Shown: positions 18,051 to 27,293, numbered from the stretch's first letter. The stretch is 64,000 nt of DNA from SG8-30 sp964406445 (GCA_964406445.1 CAYORU010000015.1:1-64000), one strand, 5' to 3'. Made by a program: numbers and translations. The notes: generated from the sequence alone by a model not told the origin.

Positions 18051-20279
18051 ATGGGCAACGCGAGCGTGAAGGGCCTCGTCATCGGTGCGGCGGTATTGGG
18101 CGCGTGGGCGCCGCCGGAGGCCGCAGCGCAGGAGACGACCGCGCCGGCCGCGTCCGCCGCGCTCCAGGAAATCATCGTCACCGCGCGCCGGCGCGACGAG
18201 AGCATTCAGGAAGCGCCCTATGCGGTGACGGCATTCACCGCCGAGTCGATCCAGGACGCCGGCATCGAGCGCGTCGAGGATTTCATCGGATTGACCTCGA
18301 ACGTGACCCTCGCGACCTCGCAGGGCATCGGCACCAGCTTCCTGAGCATCCGCGGCATCACCCAGGTCAGGAACGGCGAGTCGCCGGTGGCCACCGTGAT
18401 CGACGGAGTGCTGCAGTTCAGCGCGATCCAGTTCCGTCAGGAGATGTTCGACGTCGAGAGCATCGAGGTCGTGAAGGGGCCGCAAGGAGCGATCTACGGG
18501 CGCAACGCCACCGGCGGAGCGATCATCGTCAACACCCGGCGTCCGACCGCCGTGCCCGACGCGTACGTCAGCGCCGGGGTAGGCGATGGCGACGAGTACT
18601 CCATCGAGGGCTCGCTCGGCGGCGCACTGGTGCCGGACACGCTGTTCGGCCGCGTCTCCGCGAAGTACATCGACCGCGAGGGCTACCTCGAGAACATCAC
18701 CCGCGGCGAGAAGGCCGACCGTTTCGAGGACCTGACGGTCCGCGGCCGCCTGATCTGGGAGCCGAGCGATGCGCTGTCGCTCGACTTCCGCGCCAACGTC
18801 AACCAGCACAGGGGCCGCGGCATCGGCTTCCAGTTCCAGGCCGTGGACCTGGCGCCGGACGGCATCACGGCCATCGGCTTCGGTACGGATACCGGCCCGA
18901 TCGACGCCAACAACGTGCTCCCCGTGCGCGACAACAACAAGGACCTCGGCGAGCGCGACATGTACGACTTCGCGCTCAAGATCGACTGGGACACCCCGAT
19001 CGGCAGGGTCACGTCCGTGTCGTCGTACACGGACATCGAGGAGTGGGCCGACTCCGACCAGTTCCCCTACACCAACGCGCGCAGCTCGCCGGCGCTGTTC
19101 GGGTTCGACGGGACGCAGACAGGATTCTTCGACATCTCGGCGTTCAGCCAGGAAGTGCGGCTCTCGTCGCCGTCCGAGCAGCGGGTGCGCTGGGAGATCG
19201 GCGCCTACTTCCTCGACTGGTCGAGGTTCGTGTCGCTGTCGACCGGCGTGGACACCGGCGCGGGGATCATCCGGCTCGAGCGAGAGCCCACCACGGATCC
19301 GCGGAATCCGACCACCTCGTTCCTGGCCGACGACAACGACAACGAGGCGGTGGCCGTGTTCGGCCAGCTCGCCGCCGACCTGAGCAGCAACACCGAGCTC
19401 GCGATCGCGCTGCGCTACGACGAAGAGAAGCGCGTGCAGAACGTCTCGCCGCTGCAGTTCCCGGCCGGCGAGCCCGGCGCGCGCAACAAGGCGACCTTCG
19501 ACAAGCTGCAGCCCAAGGTCACGCTCCGCTACCGGCCGACCGAGCGGCTCAACCTCTACGCGACCTGGGGCGAGGGCTTCCGCAGCGGCCAGTTCAACCA
19601 GAACGGCATCTCCGACGTCGCCGCATCGGTCGGCCTGAACGGCGTCTCCGACATCGCCGACCAGGAAGAGACCGAGTCCTTCGAGGTCGGCTTCAAGGGG
19701 CAGTTCCTCGACGACAGGATGCGGGTCTCCGCGGCCTTGTTCGACACCTCGGTGGAGGGCCAGCACTTCTTCTCGTTCATCGGCGCCATCAGCGCGCAGA
19801 TCCTCACCAACATCGACAAGGTCGACCTGCGTGGCGGGGAGATCGACCTCGAGTTCAAGCCGACCGAGCGGCTCGACCTGTACGCGTCCTTCGGCTACAC
19901 GGACAGCGAGATCGAGGCCTACGAGGTCGATCCGGCCGCGGTCGGGAACCAGGCGCCCTACATCGCCCGCAAGACGGCGAACCTCGGCGCGCAGTACGAG
20001 TTCCCGCTGCCCCTGGGCGACAGCGCGCTGCTGGCCCGCGCGGACTACGAGTATCGCGGCAGCCAGTACTGGGACGTGCAGAACAGCACGGCCCGGGACG
20101 CGCTCAACTTCGTCCACCTGCGGCTGTCGCTCGAAGGCGATGGCGGGCGCTGGTCGCTGAGCGGCGAGGTCGAGAACCTGACCGACGAGCGCTACAACTC
20201 GGAGTGGGTCGCCGGCGGCTTCTCGGCGGCCGCCCCGGGTCGCATCTGGAAGGCGCGCTTCCGCTGGAACTTCTTCTGA
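18051..20279 (+). CDS. TonB-dependent outer membrane receptor
   Basis: Outer-membrane active transporter, 742 residues. A signal peptide of about 25 residues ending AAAQE is followed by a TonB box (EIIVTARRR, about 41-49). The plug domain contains SIRGITQVRNGESPVATVIDGV (as separate conserved pieces) and GPQGAIYGRNATGGAI. The C-terminal 22-strand barrel ends in the aromatic WNFF expected for BAM-dependent assembly. It belongs to the iron-complex/general receptor class, common in oligotrophic and xenobiotic-degrading bacteria. The hyuA ATG begins two bases after its stop, so uptake and hydrolysis appear to be co-produced. The substrate cannot be read from the sequence. Confidence 0.95.
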   Translation: MGNASVKGLVIGAAVLGAWAPPEAAAQETTAPAASAALQEIIVTARRRDESIQEAPYAVTAFTAESIQDAGIERVEDFIGLTSNVTLATSQGIGTSFLSIRGITQVRNGESPVATVIDGVLQFSAIQFRQEMFDVESIEVVKGPQGAIYGRNATGGAIIVNTRRPTAVPDAYVSAGVGDGDEYSIEGSLGGALVPDTLFGRVSAKYIDREGYLENITRGEKADRFEDLTVRGRLIWEPSDALSLDFRANVNQHRGRGIGFQFQAVDLAPDGITAIGFGTDTGPIDANNVLPVRDNNKDLGERDMYDFALKIDWDTPIGRVTSVSSYTDIEEWADSDQFPYTNARSSPALFGFDGTQTGFFDISAFSQEVRLSSPSEQRVRWEIGAYFLDWSRFVSLSTGVDTGAGIIRLEREPTTDPRNPTTSFLADDNDNEAVAVFGQLAADLSSNTELAIALRYDEEKRVQNVSPLQFPAGEPGARNKATFDKLQPKVTLRYRPTERLNLYATWGEGFRSGQFNQNGISDVAASVGLNGVSDIADQEETESFEVGFKGQFLDDRMRVSAALFDTSVEGQHFFSFIGAISAQILTNIDKVDLRGGEIDLEFKPTERLDLYASFGYTDSEIEAYEVDPAAVGNQAPYIARKTANLGAQYEFPLPLGDSALLARADYEYRGSQYWDVQNSTARDALNFVHLRLSLEGDGGRWSLSGEVENLTDERYNSEWVAGGFSAAAPGRIWKARFRWNFF

Positions 20280-20281
20280 AG

Positions 20282-22300
20282 ATGACCACCTACCGGGTCT
20301 CCGCCGACATCGGCGGCACGTTCACGGACATCGTCGTCGAGCCGAGCGACGGCCCCGTGTTCGTCGGCAAGGTCGCGACCACGCCCGGCAACCCGGCCGC
20401 GGGGGTCATCGAGGGCATACGCGGCCTCGTGCCGGACGTCGCCGACGTCGAGTTCTTCGTGCACGGCACGACCGTCGGCCTCAACGCCTTCCTCGAAAGG
20501 CGGGGAGAGCGGGTCCTGCTGATCACCACCGCCGGCGTCCGGGACAGCTACAGCATCGCGCGCGGCAACCGGCACACGCTCTACGACCTTCGCTACCGCA
20601 AGCCGAAGCAGCTGGTGCCGCGGCGGGACGTGCACGAAGTCCGCGGCAGGTTCGCGTGGGACGGCACGGAACTCGAGCCGCTGGCGGTCGAGGACCTCGA
20701 GCCGGTGATCGACAAGGTGCGCCGCGAGGGCATCAACGCGGTCGCCGTCTGCCTGCTCCACGCCTACGCCTATCCGGGCCATGAGGTCAAGGTTCGAGAG
20801 GTGCTCGAAGCGGCGCTTCCGGGCCTGTCGGTGGCCCTGTCGCACGAGATCGCGCGGGAGTGGCGCGAATACGAGCGCGCCTCGTCGACCGTGATGAGCG
20901 CCTACGTGGCGCCGGTCGTCCAGCGCTACCTCGAGAGTCTCCAGCGCCAGCTCCGCGAGGAGGGCATGGAGGCGCCCGTCCACATCATGCAGTCGAGCGG
21001 CGGCGTGACCACCGCCGAGACCGCGCGCCGCAATCCGGTGTTCACGCTCCTGTCGGGCCCGGTCGGCGGCACCATTGCGGGCATGGCCCTTGCGCGGAGC
21101 ACCGGGCGCGCCAACCTGCTGTGCGTGGACATGGGCGGGACGTCGTTCGACCTGAGCCTGGTCGTCGACGGCAGGGCCAACACGACGCTGGAGACCGAGC
21201 TCGAAGGGCTGCCGCTGCTCATGTCCATCGTCGACATCCAGACGATCGGCACCGGCGGTGGATCGATCGCGTGGCTCGAGAACGGCGCGATGCGCGTCGG
21301 TCCGCACAGCGCGGGTTCGGTTCCGGGACCGGCCTGCTACGGCCGCGGCGGCAAGCAGCCGACGGTGACGGACGCGAACCTGTTCCTCGGCCGGCTCGGC
21401 ACGGCGTCGCTGCTGCGCGGGGCCATGACCCTGGACGAGGCGGCGGCGCGTACGGCGATCGGGCGGGTCGCGGCCGAGGCGGGGCTGGACCCGACGGCGT
21501 TCGCGGAGGGCGTGCTGGCGATCTCCAACGCGGCGATGGCCGACGCGATGCGGACGATCACCGTGAGCCGCGGCGTGGATCCCAGGCAGTTCACGCTGGT
21601 GGCCTTCGGCGGCGCCGGCCCGATGGCCGCCGCGTTCCTGGCCGAGGAACTCGGCATCGCGGAGGTCCTGGTCCCGCGGTTTCCGGGGACCTTCTCCGCA
21701 TGGGGAATGCTGCAGACGGACCTGCGGCACGACCTCACCCAGAGTTTCTTCCGGCCGCTGGAATCCGTGGACATCGCGGAAGTCGTAGAGAGCTTCCGCT
21801 CGCTCGAGAGCGAGGGACGGGAAGCGATGCTGGCCGAGGGCGTCGAGCGCGACGCCGTCGAGTTCCAGCGCTCGGCGGACATGCGCTACGTCGGCCAGGA
21901 GTACACGATCAACGTTCCGGTCCGCGCGGATTCCACGCTGGCCGAGATGTCGCGGGAGTTCCACGAGGAGCACCGCCGGCGCCACGGCCATGCGAACGTC
22001 GCGGCCCCGGTGGAGTTCGTGAACCTCAGGGTCGCGACCTTCGGGGTGGTGCCGAAGCACGACAACCCGCCGGCGCTGCGCCCGGCCGGCGCCCGGATCG
22101 AGGCGGCGGCCGAGCGGACCGCTGTGTTCGGCGGAGTCGCGCGGCCCGCGCGGGTGTTCGTCCGCGAGGACCTTTGCGCGGGGTTCGCGGCGGAAGGTCC
22201 GGTGATCATCGAGGAGCAGAGCGCCACGACCGTGGTGCCTCCAGGGTGGCTTGCCGAGGTCGACGACCAGGGCAACATCCTGCTGAAGAAGGGGGCTTGA
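20282..22300 (+). CDS. hyuA: Hydantoinase/oxoprolinase subunit A
   Basis: ATP-binding subunit of the N-methylhydantoinase/5-oxoprolinase/acetone-carboxylase family, 672 residues. The hydantoinase N-terminal domain starts YRVSADIGGTFTDIVV, a phosphate-binding actin-like motif. The main domain includes LCVDMGGTSFDLSLV and the GTGGGSIAW loop, with FGGAGPMAA further on. These enzymes open cyclic amides or carboxylate ketones at the cost of ATP; lactamases such as caprolactamase belong to the same family. The substrate here is unknown. It lies between the TonB receptor and hyuB with gaps of 2 and 3 bp, so the three are one operon. Confidence 0.94.
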   Translation: MTTYRVSADIGGTFTDIVVEPSDGPVFVGKVATTPGNPAAGVIEGIRGLVPDVADVEFFVHGTTVGLNAFLERRGERVLLITTAGVRDSYSIARGNRHTLYDLRYRKPKQLVPRRDVHEVRGRFAWDGTELEPLAVEDLEPVIDKVRREGINAVAVCLLHAYAYPGHEVKVREVLEAALPGLSVALSHEIAREWREYERASSTVMSAYVAPVVQRYLESLQRQLREEGMEAPVHIMQSSGGVTTAETARRNPVFTLLSGPVGGTIAGMALARSTGRANLLCVDMGGTSFDLSLVVDGRANTTLETELEGLPLLMSIVDIQTIGTGGGSIAWLENGAMRVGPHSAGSVPGPACYGRGGKQPTVTDANLFLGRLGTASLLRGAMTLDEAAARTAIGRVAAEAGLDPTAFAEGVLAISNAAMADAMRTITVSRGVDPRQFTLVAFGGAGPMAAAFLAEELGIAEVLVPRFPGTFSAWGMLQTDLRHDLTQSFFRPLESVDIAEVVESFRSLESEGREAMLAEGVERDAVEFQRSADMRYVGQEYTINVPVRADSTLAEMSREFHEEHRRRHGHANVAAPVEFVNLRVATFGVVPKHDNPPALRPAGARIEAAAERTAVFGGVARPARVFVREDLCAGFAAEGPVIIEEQSATTVVPPGWLAEVDDQGNILLKKGA

Positions 22301-22303
22301 GGC

Positions 22304-24037
22304 ATGTCCAGCGTCGATCCGGTGACGACGGAGATCATCCGCAACGCTTTCATCTCGATCGCCAACGACATGAACGCGACGCTGATCCGCAGCGCGTTCA
22401 CGCCGGTCATCTACGAGGGCAAGGATTGCTCCGTGGCCCTGCTCGACGAGTTCGGCGACGTGCTCGGGCAGTCGCTGGGCCTGCCGCTGTTCCTCGGCAA
22501 CCTGGAGATCTGCGTCAAGCTCATCGCCGAGAAGCACGGCTGGGACTACTTCCAGGACGGCGACGTGTTCTACATGAACGACTCGTACATGACGGGCACG
22601 CACCTCAACGACTCGACGATCATCATGCCGATCTTCTGGCGGGGCCGGCGGGTCGGCTTCGCGGCCTCCCGGGCGCACTGGCTGGACGTCGGCGCGAAGG
22701 ATCCGGGCACCCCGGTGGATTCGCACGAGATCTACCAGGAAGGCACGCGCTGGGGGCCCACGCGACTCTACGACGCCGGCAAGGCGCGTGAGGACGTCAT
22801 CGACCTGCTCCGCCGCAACAGCCGGTTCGGGGAAGCGACCATCGGCGACATGAACGCGCAGGTCGCCGCGGGCCGGACCGGCGAGGCGCGCCTGCGCGCC
22901 CTGTTCGACCGTTTCGGCGCGGAGTCGATCTCCGCCGCCCGCGACGAGATCTTCCGGCAGACGGAAGAACTCGAACGGAACGCCGTCAGGGCGCTGCCCG
23001 ACGGCACCTACGCGGCGGAAGGCTTCCTCGACAACGACGGCCTCGGCAGCCCGCCGCTGCCGGTCAAGGTCCAGGTCACCGTCGCCGGCGATTCGATGAC
23101 GATCGACCTCGCCGGCTCGGCCCCGCAGGCACGCGGGCCCGTCAACTGCGGCTTCACGCAGACCGTGGCGGCGGCGCGGGTCGCCTACAAGCTGCTGATC
23201 TGCTCCGGCGTGTCGCCCAACGGCGGCTCGTTCAGGCCGCTTGCCGTCAGCGCGCCCCCGCGGACGATCTTCTCGGCGCAGGAGCCGGCTGCCTGCGGCT
23301 GGTATTTCTCCTCGCTCGGCCTGCTCATCGATCTCGTCGTCAAGGCGCTGGCGCCCGTGATGCCCACGCGGGCCGCCGGTGCGCACTACGGCGACTCCAT
23401 GGTGATCACCGTCGCCGGCGCGGACCCGCGCCGCAACGGGCAGTTCTACCTGATGATCGAGCCCACGACGGGAGGCTGGGGCGCATTCGACGGCGGCGAT
23501 GGCGCCAGCTCGCTCATCAACAACGTCAACGGCAGCTTCAAGGACCTTCCGGTGGAGGTCTTCGAGAGCAAGTACCCGATCCGGATCCTGTCCTACGGCA
23601 TCCGCCAGGACTCCGGCGGAGCAGGGCGCCAGCGCGGCGGCAACGGCACCTACCGCGAGTATCTCGTCGAGGCGGACTCCGACCTCTTCCTGTGGTTCGA
23701 GCGCTCGGTCACGACGGCCTGGGGCTTGTTCGGCGGCGCCGCCGGAGCCGCCCCGAGGGTCGTCGTGAACCGGCCCGGCGAGGCGCAGCGCGAGTTCCTG
23801 AAGGTCAACGGCATCAAGGTCCAGAAGGGAACGGTGATCCGGTCACTCACCGGCGGAGGGGGCGGCTACGGCCCCGCGTTCGAGCGTGACCCGGAGGCCG
23901 TTCGCGCCGACGTGCTCGACGGCTACGTCTCCGTTGGCCATGCGCTCGACGCCTATGGCGTCGTCATCGACGACGACGGGCGGATCGACCCGCAGGCGAC
24001 GCGTCGCGCGCGGGAGAAGGCCGGCAGCCCGGCGTGA
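22304..24037 (+). CDS. hyuB: Hydantoinase/oxoprolinase subunit B
   Basis: Partner subunit of HyuA, 577 residues, matching the hydantoinase B family throughout. Key pieces are VTTEIIRNAFISIANDM at the N-terminus, RSAFTPVIYEGKDCSVALLD, the DVFYMNDSYMTGTHLND metal-binding region, GPVNCGFTQTVAAAR, and a C-terminal GxGGYGPAF glycine-rich turn. In the family, subunit B carries the metal centre that completes ring opening after ATP-dependent activation on subunit A. It is three bases downstream of hyuA. A 90-bp gap with a GC-rich hairpin separates it from the oxidoreductase gene. Confidence 0.94.
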   Translation: MSSVDPVTTEIIRNAFISIANDMNATLIRSAFTPVIYEGKDCSVALLDEFGDVLGQSLGLPLFLGNLEICVKLIAEKHGWDYFQDGDVFYMNDSYMTGTHLNDSTIIMPIFWRGRRVGFAASRAHWLDVGAKDPGTPVDSHEIYQEGTRWGPTRLYDAGKAREDVIDLLRRNSRFGEATIGDMNAQVAAGRTGEARLRALFDRFGAESISAARDEIFRQTEELERNAVRALPDGTYAAEGFLDNDGLGSPPLPVKVQVTVAGDSMTIDLAGSAPQARGPVNCGFTQTVAAARVAYKLLICSGVSPNGGSFRPLAVSAPPRTIFSAQEPAACGWYFSSLGLLIDLVVKALAPVMPTRAAGAHYGDSMVITVAGADPRRNGQFYLMIEPTTGGWGAFDGGDGASSLINNVNGSFKDLPVEVFESKYPIRILSYGIRQDSGGAGRQRGGNGTYREYLVEADSDLFLWFERSVTTAWGLFGGAAGAAPRVVVNRPGEAQREFLKVNGIKVQKGTVIRSLTGGGGGYGPAFERDPEAVRADVLDGYVSVGHALDAYGVVIDDDGRIDPQATRRAREKAGSPA

Positions 24038-24067
24038 AGCGGGGGTCATGGCGTCGGAGACTCGCCG

Positions 24068-24084
24068 GCCCGGGTCGCCCGGGC
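24068..24084. repeat. Inverted repeat between hyuB and the oxidoreductase
   Basis: GCCCGGG and CCCGGGC with a 3-base loop, perfect 7-bp stem, in the 90-bp gap. There is no T-run, so it is not a classical terminator; it may stabilise the upstream mRNA end or reduce readthrough. Confidence 0.35.
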
Positions 24085-24126
24085 TGCTGACGCACGGCAC
24101 CGTCTCCGCTCGAGGAGGAGAGAAAG

Positions 24127-25137
24127 GTGAAGGATTCCTGCCTGGAATGGGTCGTCACCGAGTACTCGGGGGTGGACGGGCTCGCGCTCAGGGAGTACGC
24201 GCCGGCCGACGCGGGGCCAGGCGAGGTCCGGCTCAGGGTCGAGGCCTTCGCCCTCAACTGGGGCGACATGGACCTCATGCAGGGTCGCTACTCCTTCAAC
24301 TTCAGCCGGCTGCCCGCCCGCGTCGGGTGCGAGGCGGTCGGCATCGTCGACCAGGTCGGCGAGGGCGTGAAAGACGTCGTGCCGGGCGAGCGCTACTGCA
24401 CCCTGCCGTACTTCTATGACATGAAGGGCGCCAGCGGCGAGACCGTCATCATCGATTCCCGCTACCTGACCCCTGCGCCGGCCGGCATGAGCGCCGTCGA
24501 GGCCGGATCCCTCTGGATGCAGTACATGACCGCCTACTACCCGGTCGCGGAACTGGCCAGGGCGACTCCAGGCGTGAACATCCTGGTGACCGCGGCCACG
24601 AGCACCGCCGGCTACTCTGCACTGGAGATCGGGCGCCTCAAGGGCGCGACGATGATCGGCACGTCGCGGTTCGAGCACAATCGCGACTACCTCCTGCGGG
24701 GCGGGGCGAGTCACGTGTACGTCGGCGAGGGCGCGCGGCTGCCCGAGTTCCTGCGCGAATCCACCGACGGCGTGGGCGTGCACGCCGTGTTCGATTCCAT
24801 CGGCGCGGGCATGATCGCCCAGTACAGCAAGGCTCTGGCGAAGGACGCGCAGATCTTCACCTACGGCACGCTCGACCAGAAGCTGCCCGAGCTGCCCATG
24901 ATGGATCTCTACCAGGCCAACGCGACGTTCAAGCCGTACTCGCTGTTCCACTACATCGAGGATGCAGCCTGGAAGAAGAAGGGGCTCGACTTCGTGTACG
25001 GCGCCCTGGCCGCCGGGCGGATACGGCCGAACGTCGACAGGGTCTTCCCGATGGGCGAATTCAAGAAAGCCTGGGAGTACCTGCGCGCCCCACGGAAGAC
25101 GCACGGCAAGGTCATGATCAGGGTCGCAGAGGCTTAG
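24127..25137 (+). CDS. Zinc-independent MDR-family oxidoreductase (quinone reductase-like)
   Basis: Medium-chain dehydrogenase/reductase, 336 residues, resembling NADPH quinone/enone reductases. The GroES-like N-terminal half includes LNWGDMDLMQGRY and RVGCEAVGIVDQVGEGV. The nucleotide-binding half has VTAATSTAGYSALEI, a variant of the AxxGxxG fold with Ser/Thr in place of the usual glycines, and TDGVGVHAVFDSIGAG. The structural zinc Cys cluster is absent. Start is a GTG at 24127 preceded by a strong GAGGAGGAG. Being last in the receptor-hyuAB operon, it may reduce or rearrange a product of ring opening, which is inference. Confidence 0.88.
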   Translation: MKDSCLEWVVTEYSGVDGLALREYAPADAGPGEVRLRVEAFALNWGDMDLMQGRYSFNFSRLPARVGCEAVGIVDQVGEGVKDVVPGERYCTLPYFYDMKGASGETVIIDSRYLTPAPAGMSAVEAGSLWMQYMTAYYPVAELARATPGVNILVTAATSTAGYSALEIGRLKGATMIGTSRFEHNRDYLLRGGASHVYVGEGARLPEFLRESTDGVGVHAVFDSIGAGMIAQYSKALAKDAQIFTYGTLDQKLPELPMMDLYQANATFKPYSLFHYIEDAAWKKKGLDFVYGALAAGRIRPNVDRVFPMGEFKKAWEYLRAPRKTHGKVMIRVAEA

Positions 25138-25197
25138 CGACGGCTCCGGGCTTCGCCGCGGCGAGTCGGGCGGCGCGCGTCGGCCTGGCCCGCTGCC

Positions 25198-26055
25198 TCA
25201 GTGCATCAGCGCCATCATGCGCCGCCGGTAGCGGTGCACCATCTCTTCCTCGTCGCCCAGCAACACGAAGGCCTTGAGCAGGCTGCGGCGGGCGAGCTCG
25301 TCGCCGAAGCCGCGGTCGCGCTGCATGGCGTCGAGCAGCCGCTCGAGCGCCTCCTGAGTCCTGCCCGCGAGCAGGTCGCGGGCGGCCAGCTGATGCCGGG
25401 CCGTGAGATCGCCCGGGTCCGCCGCGAGCCGCTTCCTGAGCGCGTCCTCGGCGGGCGCGTCGCGCAGCAGCCTGGCGAAGTGCAGGCGCGCGTCGACGGT
25501 CGCGAGTTCCGGGGCCTCCAGCGCCTGCACCGGCAGCGATGCGAGCCGCGTCTCGGCGTCGGCGATGCGGCCGGCCCGGGTGAGCGCGTCGACCAGCAGG
25601 ATCTGCGCGGGCACGTGGTCGGCATGGTCGCCGAGCACCGCCTCGAGCGCCAGGGCGGCCTGCTCCGGCTGGTTGCGCTCGAGCAGCAGGGCGGCCTCGG
25701 CGAGCGTGCGGTCGGCCGGCTTCTCGAGGTGTCGCTCGATCAGCGCCCGCAGCGCGCCCTCCGGCTGCACGCCGATGAGCTCCTCGACCGCGCGGCCATG
25801 GCGAAAGAGGCGCAGCGTGGGCAGGCTGCGAACGCCGTGCCGCGCGGCGAGGTCGCGCTCGGCCTCCGTGTCCACCTTGACGACCCTCGCGCGGCCCGCG
25901 TAATCGCTGGCGAGCCGCTCGAGCGTCGGTGCGAGCATCTTGCAGGGGCCGCACCAGTCGGCCCAGAAATCCACGAGAACGGGCATCCGCTGCGAGACAG
26001 CGACGACCTCGGTGTCGAACGTATCGCGGCCCACTGCGGCTGTCAGCGTGGTCAT
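25198..26055 (-). CDS. Thioredoxin-fold tetratricopeptide chaperone (CnoX/YbbN family)
   Basis: Thioredoxin domain fused to a C-terminal alpha-helical TPR region, 285 residues, the architecture of CnoX, a holdase that passes substrates to GroEL/DnaK and protects cysteines. The thioredoxin part (about 10-115) contains VDFWADWCGPCKML with Cys35 and Cys38, so the active site is intact; E. coli YbbN has lost one. The TPR part has repeated Leu/Ala-rich helices such as NQPEQAALALEAVLGDHADH. Start ATG at 26055 follows GGAGGA at a 5-base distance. The longer frame upstream is rejected. Confidence 0.92.
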   Translation of the reverse strand: MTTLTAAVGRDTFDTEVVAVSQRMPVLVDFWADWCGPCKMLAPTLERLASDYAGRARVVKVDTEAERDLAARHGVRSLPTLRLFRHGRAVEELIGVQPEGALRALIERHLEKPADRTLAEAALLLERNQPEQAALALEAVLGDHADHVPAQILLVDALTRAGRIADAETRLASLPVQALEAPELATVDARLHFARLLRDAPAEDALRKRLAADPGDLTARHQLAARDLLAGRTQEALERLLDAMQRDRGFGDELARRSLLKAFVLLGDEEEMVHRYRRRMMALMH

Positions 26056-26147
26056 GGGGTTCCTCCGGCGCTTTGACCAGACTGGAAATGGGGAGCCGTG
26101 CAAGGATATCAAGGGCGCGCCGGCGTCCCGCGGCGCAACGAGCAGGG

Positions 26148-26153
26148 TAAAAT
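26148..26153 (+). promoter_or_regulatory. Candidate -10 element of the DUF481 gene
   Basis: TAAAAT followed by CACGGGCT, 30 bp before the ATG. The element and its discriminator match those of ffh at 15 of 16 positions from the hexamer through GGGCT plus one. No clear -35 is seen. Confidence 0.4.
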
Positions 26154-26182
26154 CACGGGCTTTTTGAGCGGAGAGCCTCGAA

Positions 26183-26881
26183 ATGCGCCTGAATCCCCTG
26201 CACGTGTTGCCGCTGTTCCTGCTGGTTTCGCCCGCCCACGCCGACTGGCAGGGCAAGGGCGAGCTCGGCGGCGTGCTCGCGCGCGGCAACACCGAGACCG
26301 AAACCCTCAACGCAAAGGCCGACCTGTCGAAGGAAACCCAGGGCTGGAAGCACCTCCTCGGCCTGTCCGTCCTGCGCACGACCAACGACGGCGTCACCTC
26401 GGCGAACCGCTGGGAGCTGCGGGGCGAGACGCAGTACAAGCTGAGCGCGCGCAGCTACGTGTTCGGCGCGCTTCGCTACGAGGACGACGAGTTCACGGAC
26501 TACAGCTACCAGGCCACCACCACCGGCGGCTACGGCTACCGATTCATCGACAGCGAGACGACCAAGCTCGACGGCAAGCTCGGCCTCGGCTACCGCCAGT
26601 CGGAGCTGCGGCTCTCGGGCGAGACCGAGGACGACGCGATCCTGCGCGGGGCGCTCGACTTCTCGCACCAGCTGACCGAGACGACGCGGCTGGTGGACAA
26701 GTTCCTCGTCGAGTCGGGCTCCGACAATACCTTCCTGCAGAACGTGCTCGGCATCGAGGTCAAGATCAACGCGGCCCTCGCGCTCGGGCTCAGCTATGAA
26801 GTCCGGCACAACACCGACGTCGAGCCCGGCACCGAGAAGACCGATCAGGTGCTGTCCGCCAACCTCGTCTTCGGCTTCTGA
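26183..26881 (+). CDS. DUF481 outer membrane beta-barrel protein (YdiY-like)
   Basis: Predicted small outer-membrane barrel, 232 residues. A signal peptide of about 20 residues (ending SPAHA) precedes alternating amphipathic strands, for example GELGGVLARGNTETETLNAKA, and the chain ends in the FGF aromatic terminus. The RGNTETxTxxAxxD pattern is the family hallmark. Members such as YdiY are of unknown function; some respond to acid or salt stress. It stands alone between cnoX and the Nudix gene, with its own candidate promoter, and its stop is 11 bp before the Nudix start. Confidence 0.88.
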   Translation: MRLNPLHVLPLFLLVSPAHADWQGKGELGGVLARGNTETETLNAKADLSKETQGWKHLLGLSVLRTTNDGVTSANRWELRGETQYKLSARSYVFGALRYEDDEFTDYSYQATTTGGYGYRFIDSETTKLDGKLGLGYRQSELRLSGETEDDAILRGALDFSHQLTETTRLVDKFLVESGSDNTFLQNVLGIEVKINAALALGLSYEVRHNTDVEPGTEKTDQVLSANLVFGF

Positions 26882-26891
26882 GGCCCGGGCC

Positions 26892-27293
26892 GTGCCGCGG
26901 CCGGTCACTCCGCTGCTCACCGTCGACGTCGTCATCGAGCTGGTGGACCGGCCGGGCCGGCCGGTCGTGCTGATCGAGCGGCGCAATCCGCCGCCGGGCT
27001 GCGCGCTGCCAGGCGGTTTCGTGGACGTCGGCGAAACCGTGGAATCCGCCGCGGTGCGCGAGGCGCGCGAGGAAACCGGGCTTGCGGTGACGCTCACCCG
27101 GCTGCTCGGCGTCTATTCCGAGCCGGGCCGCGATCCGCGCGGCCACACGGTGAGCGTCGTTTTCGTCGGCGAGGCGCGCGGCGAGCCGCGGGCTGGCGAC
27201 GACGCCGGGGCGATCCGGGTGGTCGACCCCCGCTCGCCGCCGCAGCTCGCCTTCGACCACGCGCGGATCCTCGCCGACTACCTGCGCCGCTGA
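26892..27293 (+). CDS. Nudix hydrolase
   Basis: Nucleoside-diphosphate-linked hydrolase, 133 residues. The Nudix box is perfect: G, five residues, E, seven residues, REAREETGL, beginning at GGFVDVGE. The flanking sequence (LIERRNPPPGCALPGG before and a VVFVGEARGEP strand after) resembles ADP-ribose pyrophosphatase-like proteins, but the substrate is uncertain. Start is taken as GTG at 26892, 11 bp after the DUF481 stop; the frame upstream lies within that gene. Its last 16 bp overlap the end of the convergent Lrp gene. Confidence 0.9.
   Translation: MPRPVTPLLTVDVVIELVDRPGRPVVLIERRNPPPGCALPGGFVDVGETVESAAVREAREETGLAVTLTRLLGVYSEPGRDPRGHTVSVVFVGEARGEPRAGDDAGAIRVVDPRSPPQLAFDHARILADYLRR

Noticed and set aside
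17247..20117. 956-codon minus frame ending in the XRE-cupin regulator
   Set aside because: Everything upstream of 17846 is antisense to the TonB receptor gene, is Arg/Val/Glu-rich noise, and crosses the AT-rich promoter region.
18104..22300. 1398-codon frame joining a receptor-overlapping region to HyuA
   Set aside because: Only the part from the ATG at 20282 resembles HyuA. The upstream half is the wrong frame of the TonB receptor gene.
20192..23386. 1064-codon minus frame opposite hyuAB
   Set aside because: It has His/Arg/Glu-rich shadow composition and mirrors the codon third positions of hyuA and hyuB; no motif or ribosome-binding site.
24068..24084. Terminator between hyuB and the oxidoreductase
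   Set aside because: The hairpin is good but no T-run follows, and the next gene has a strong ribosome-binding site. It was kept only as an inverted repeat.
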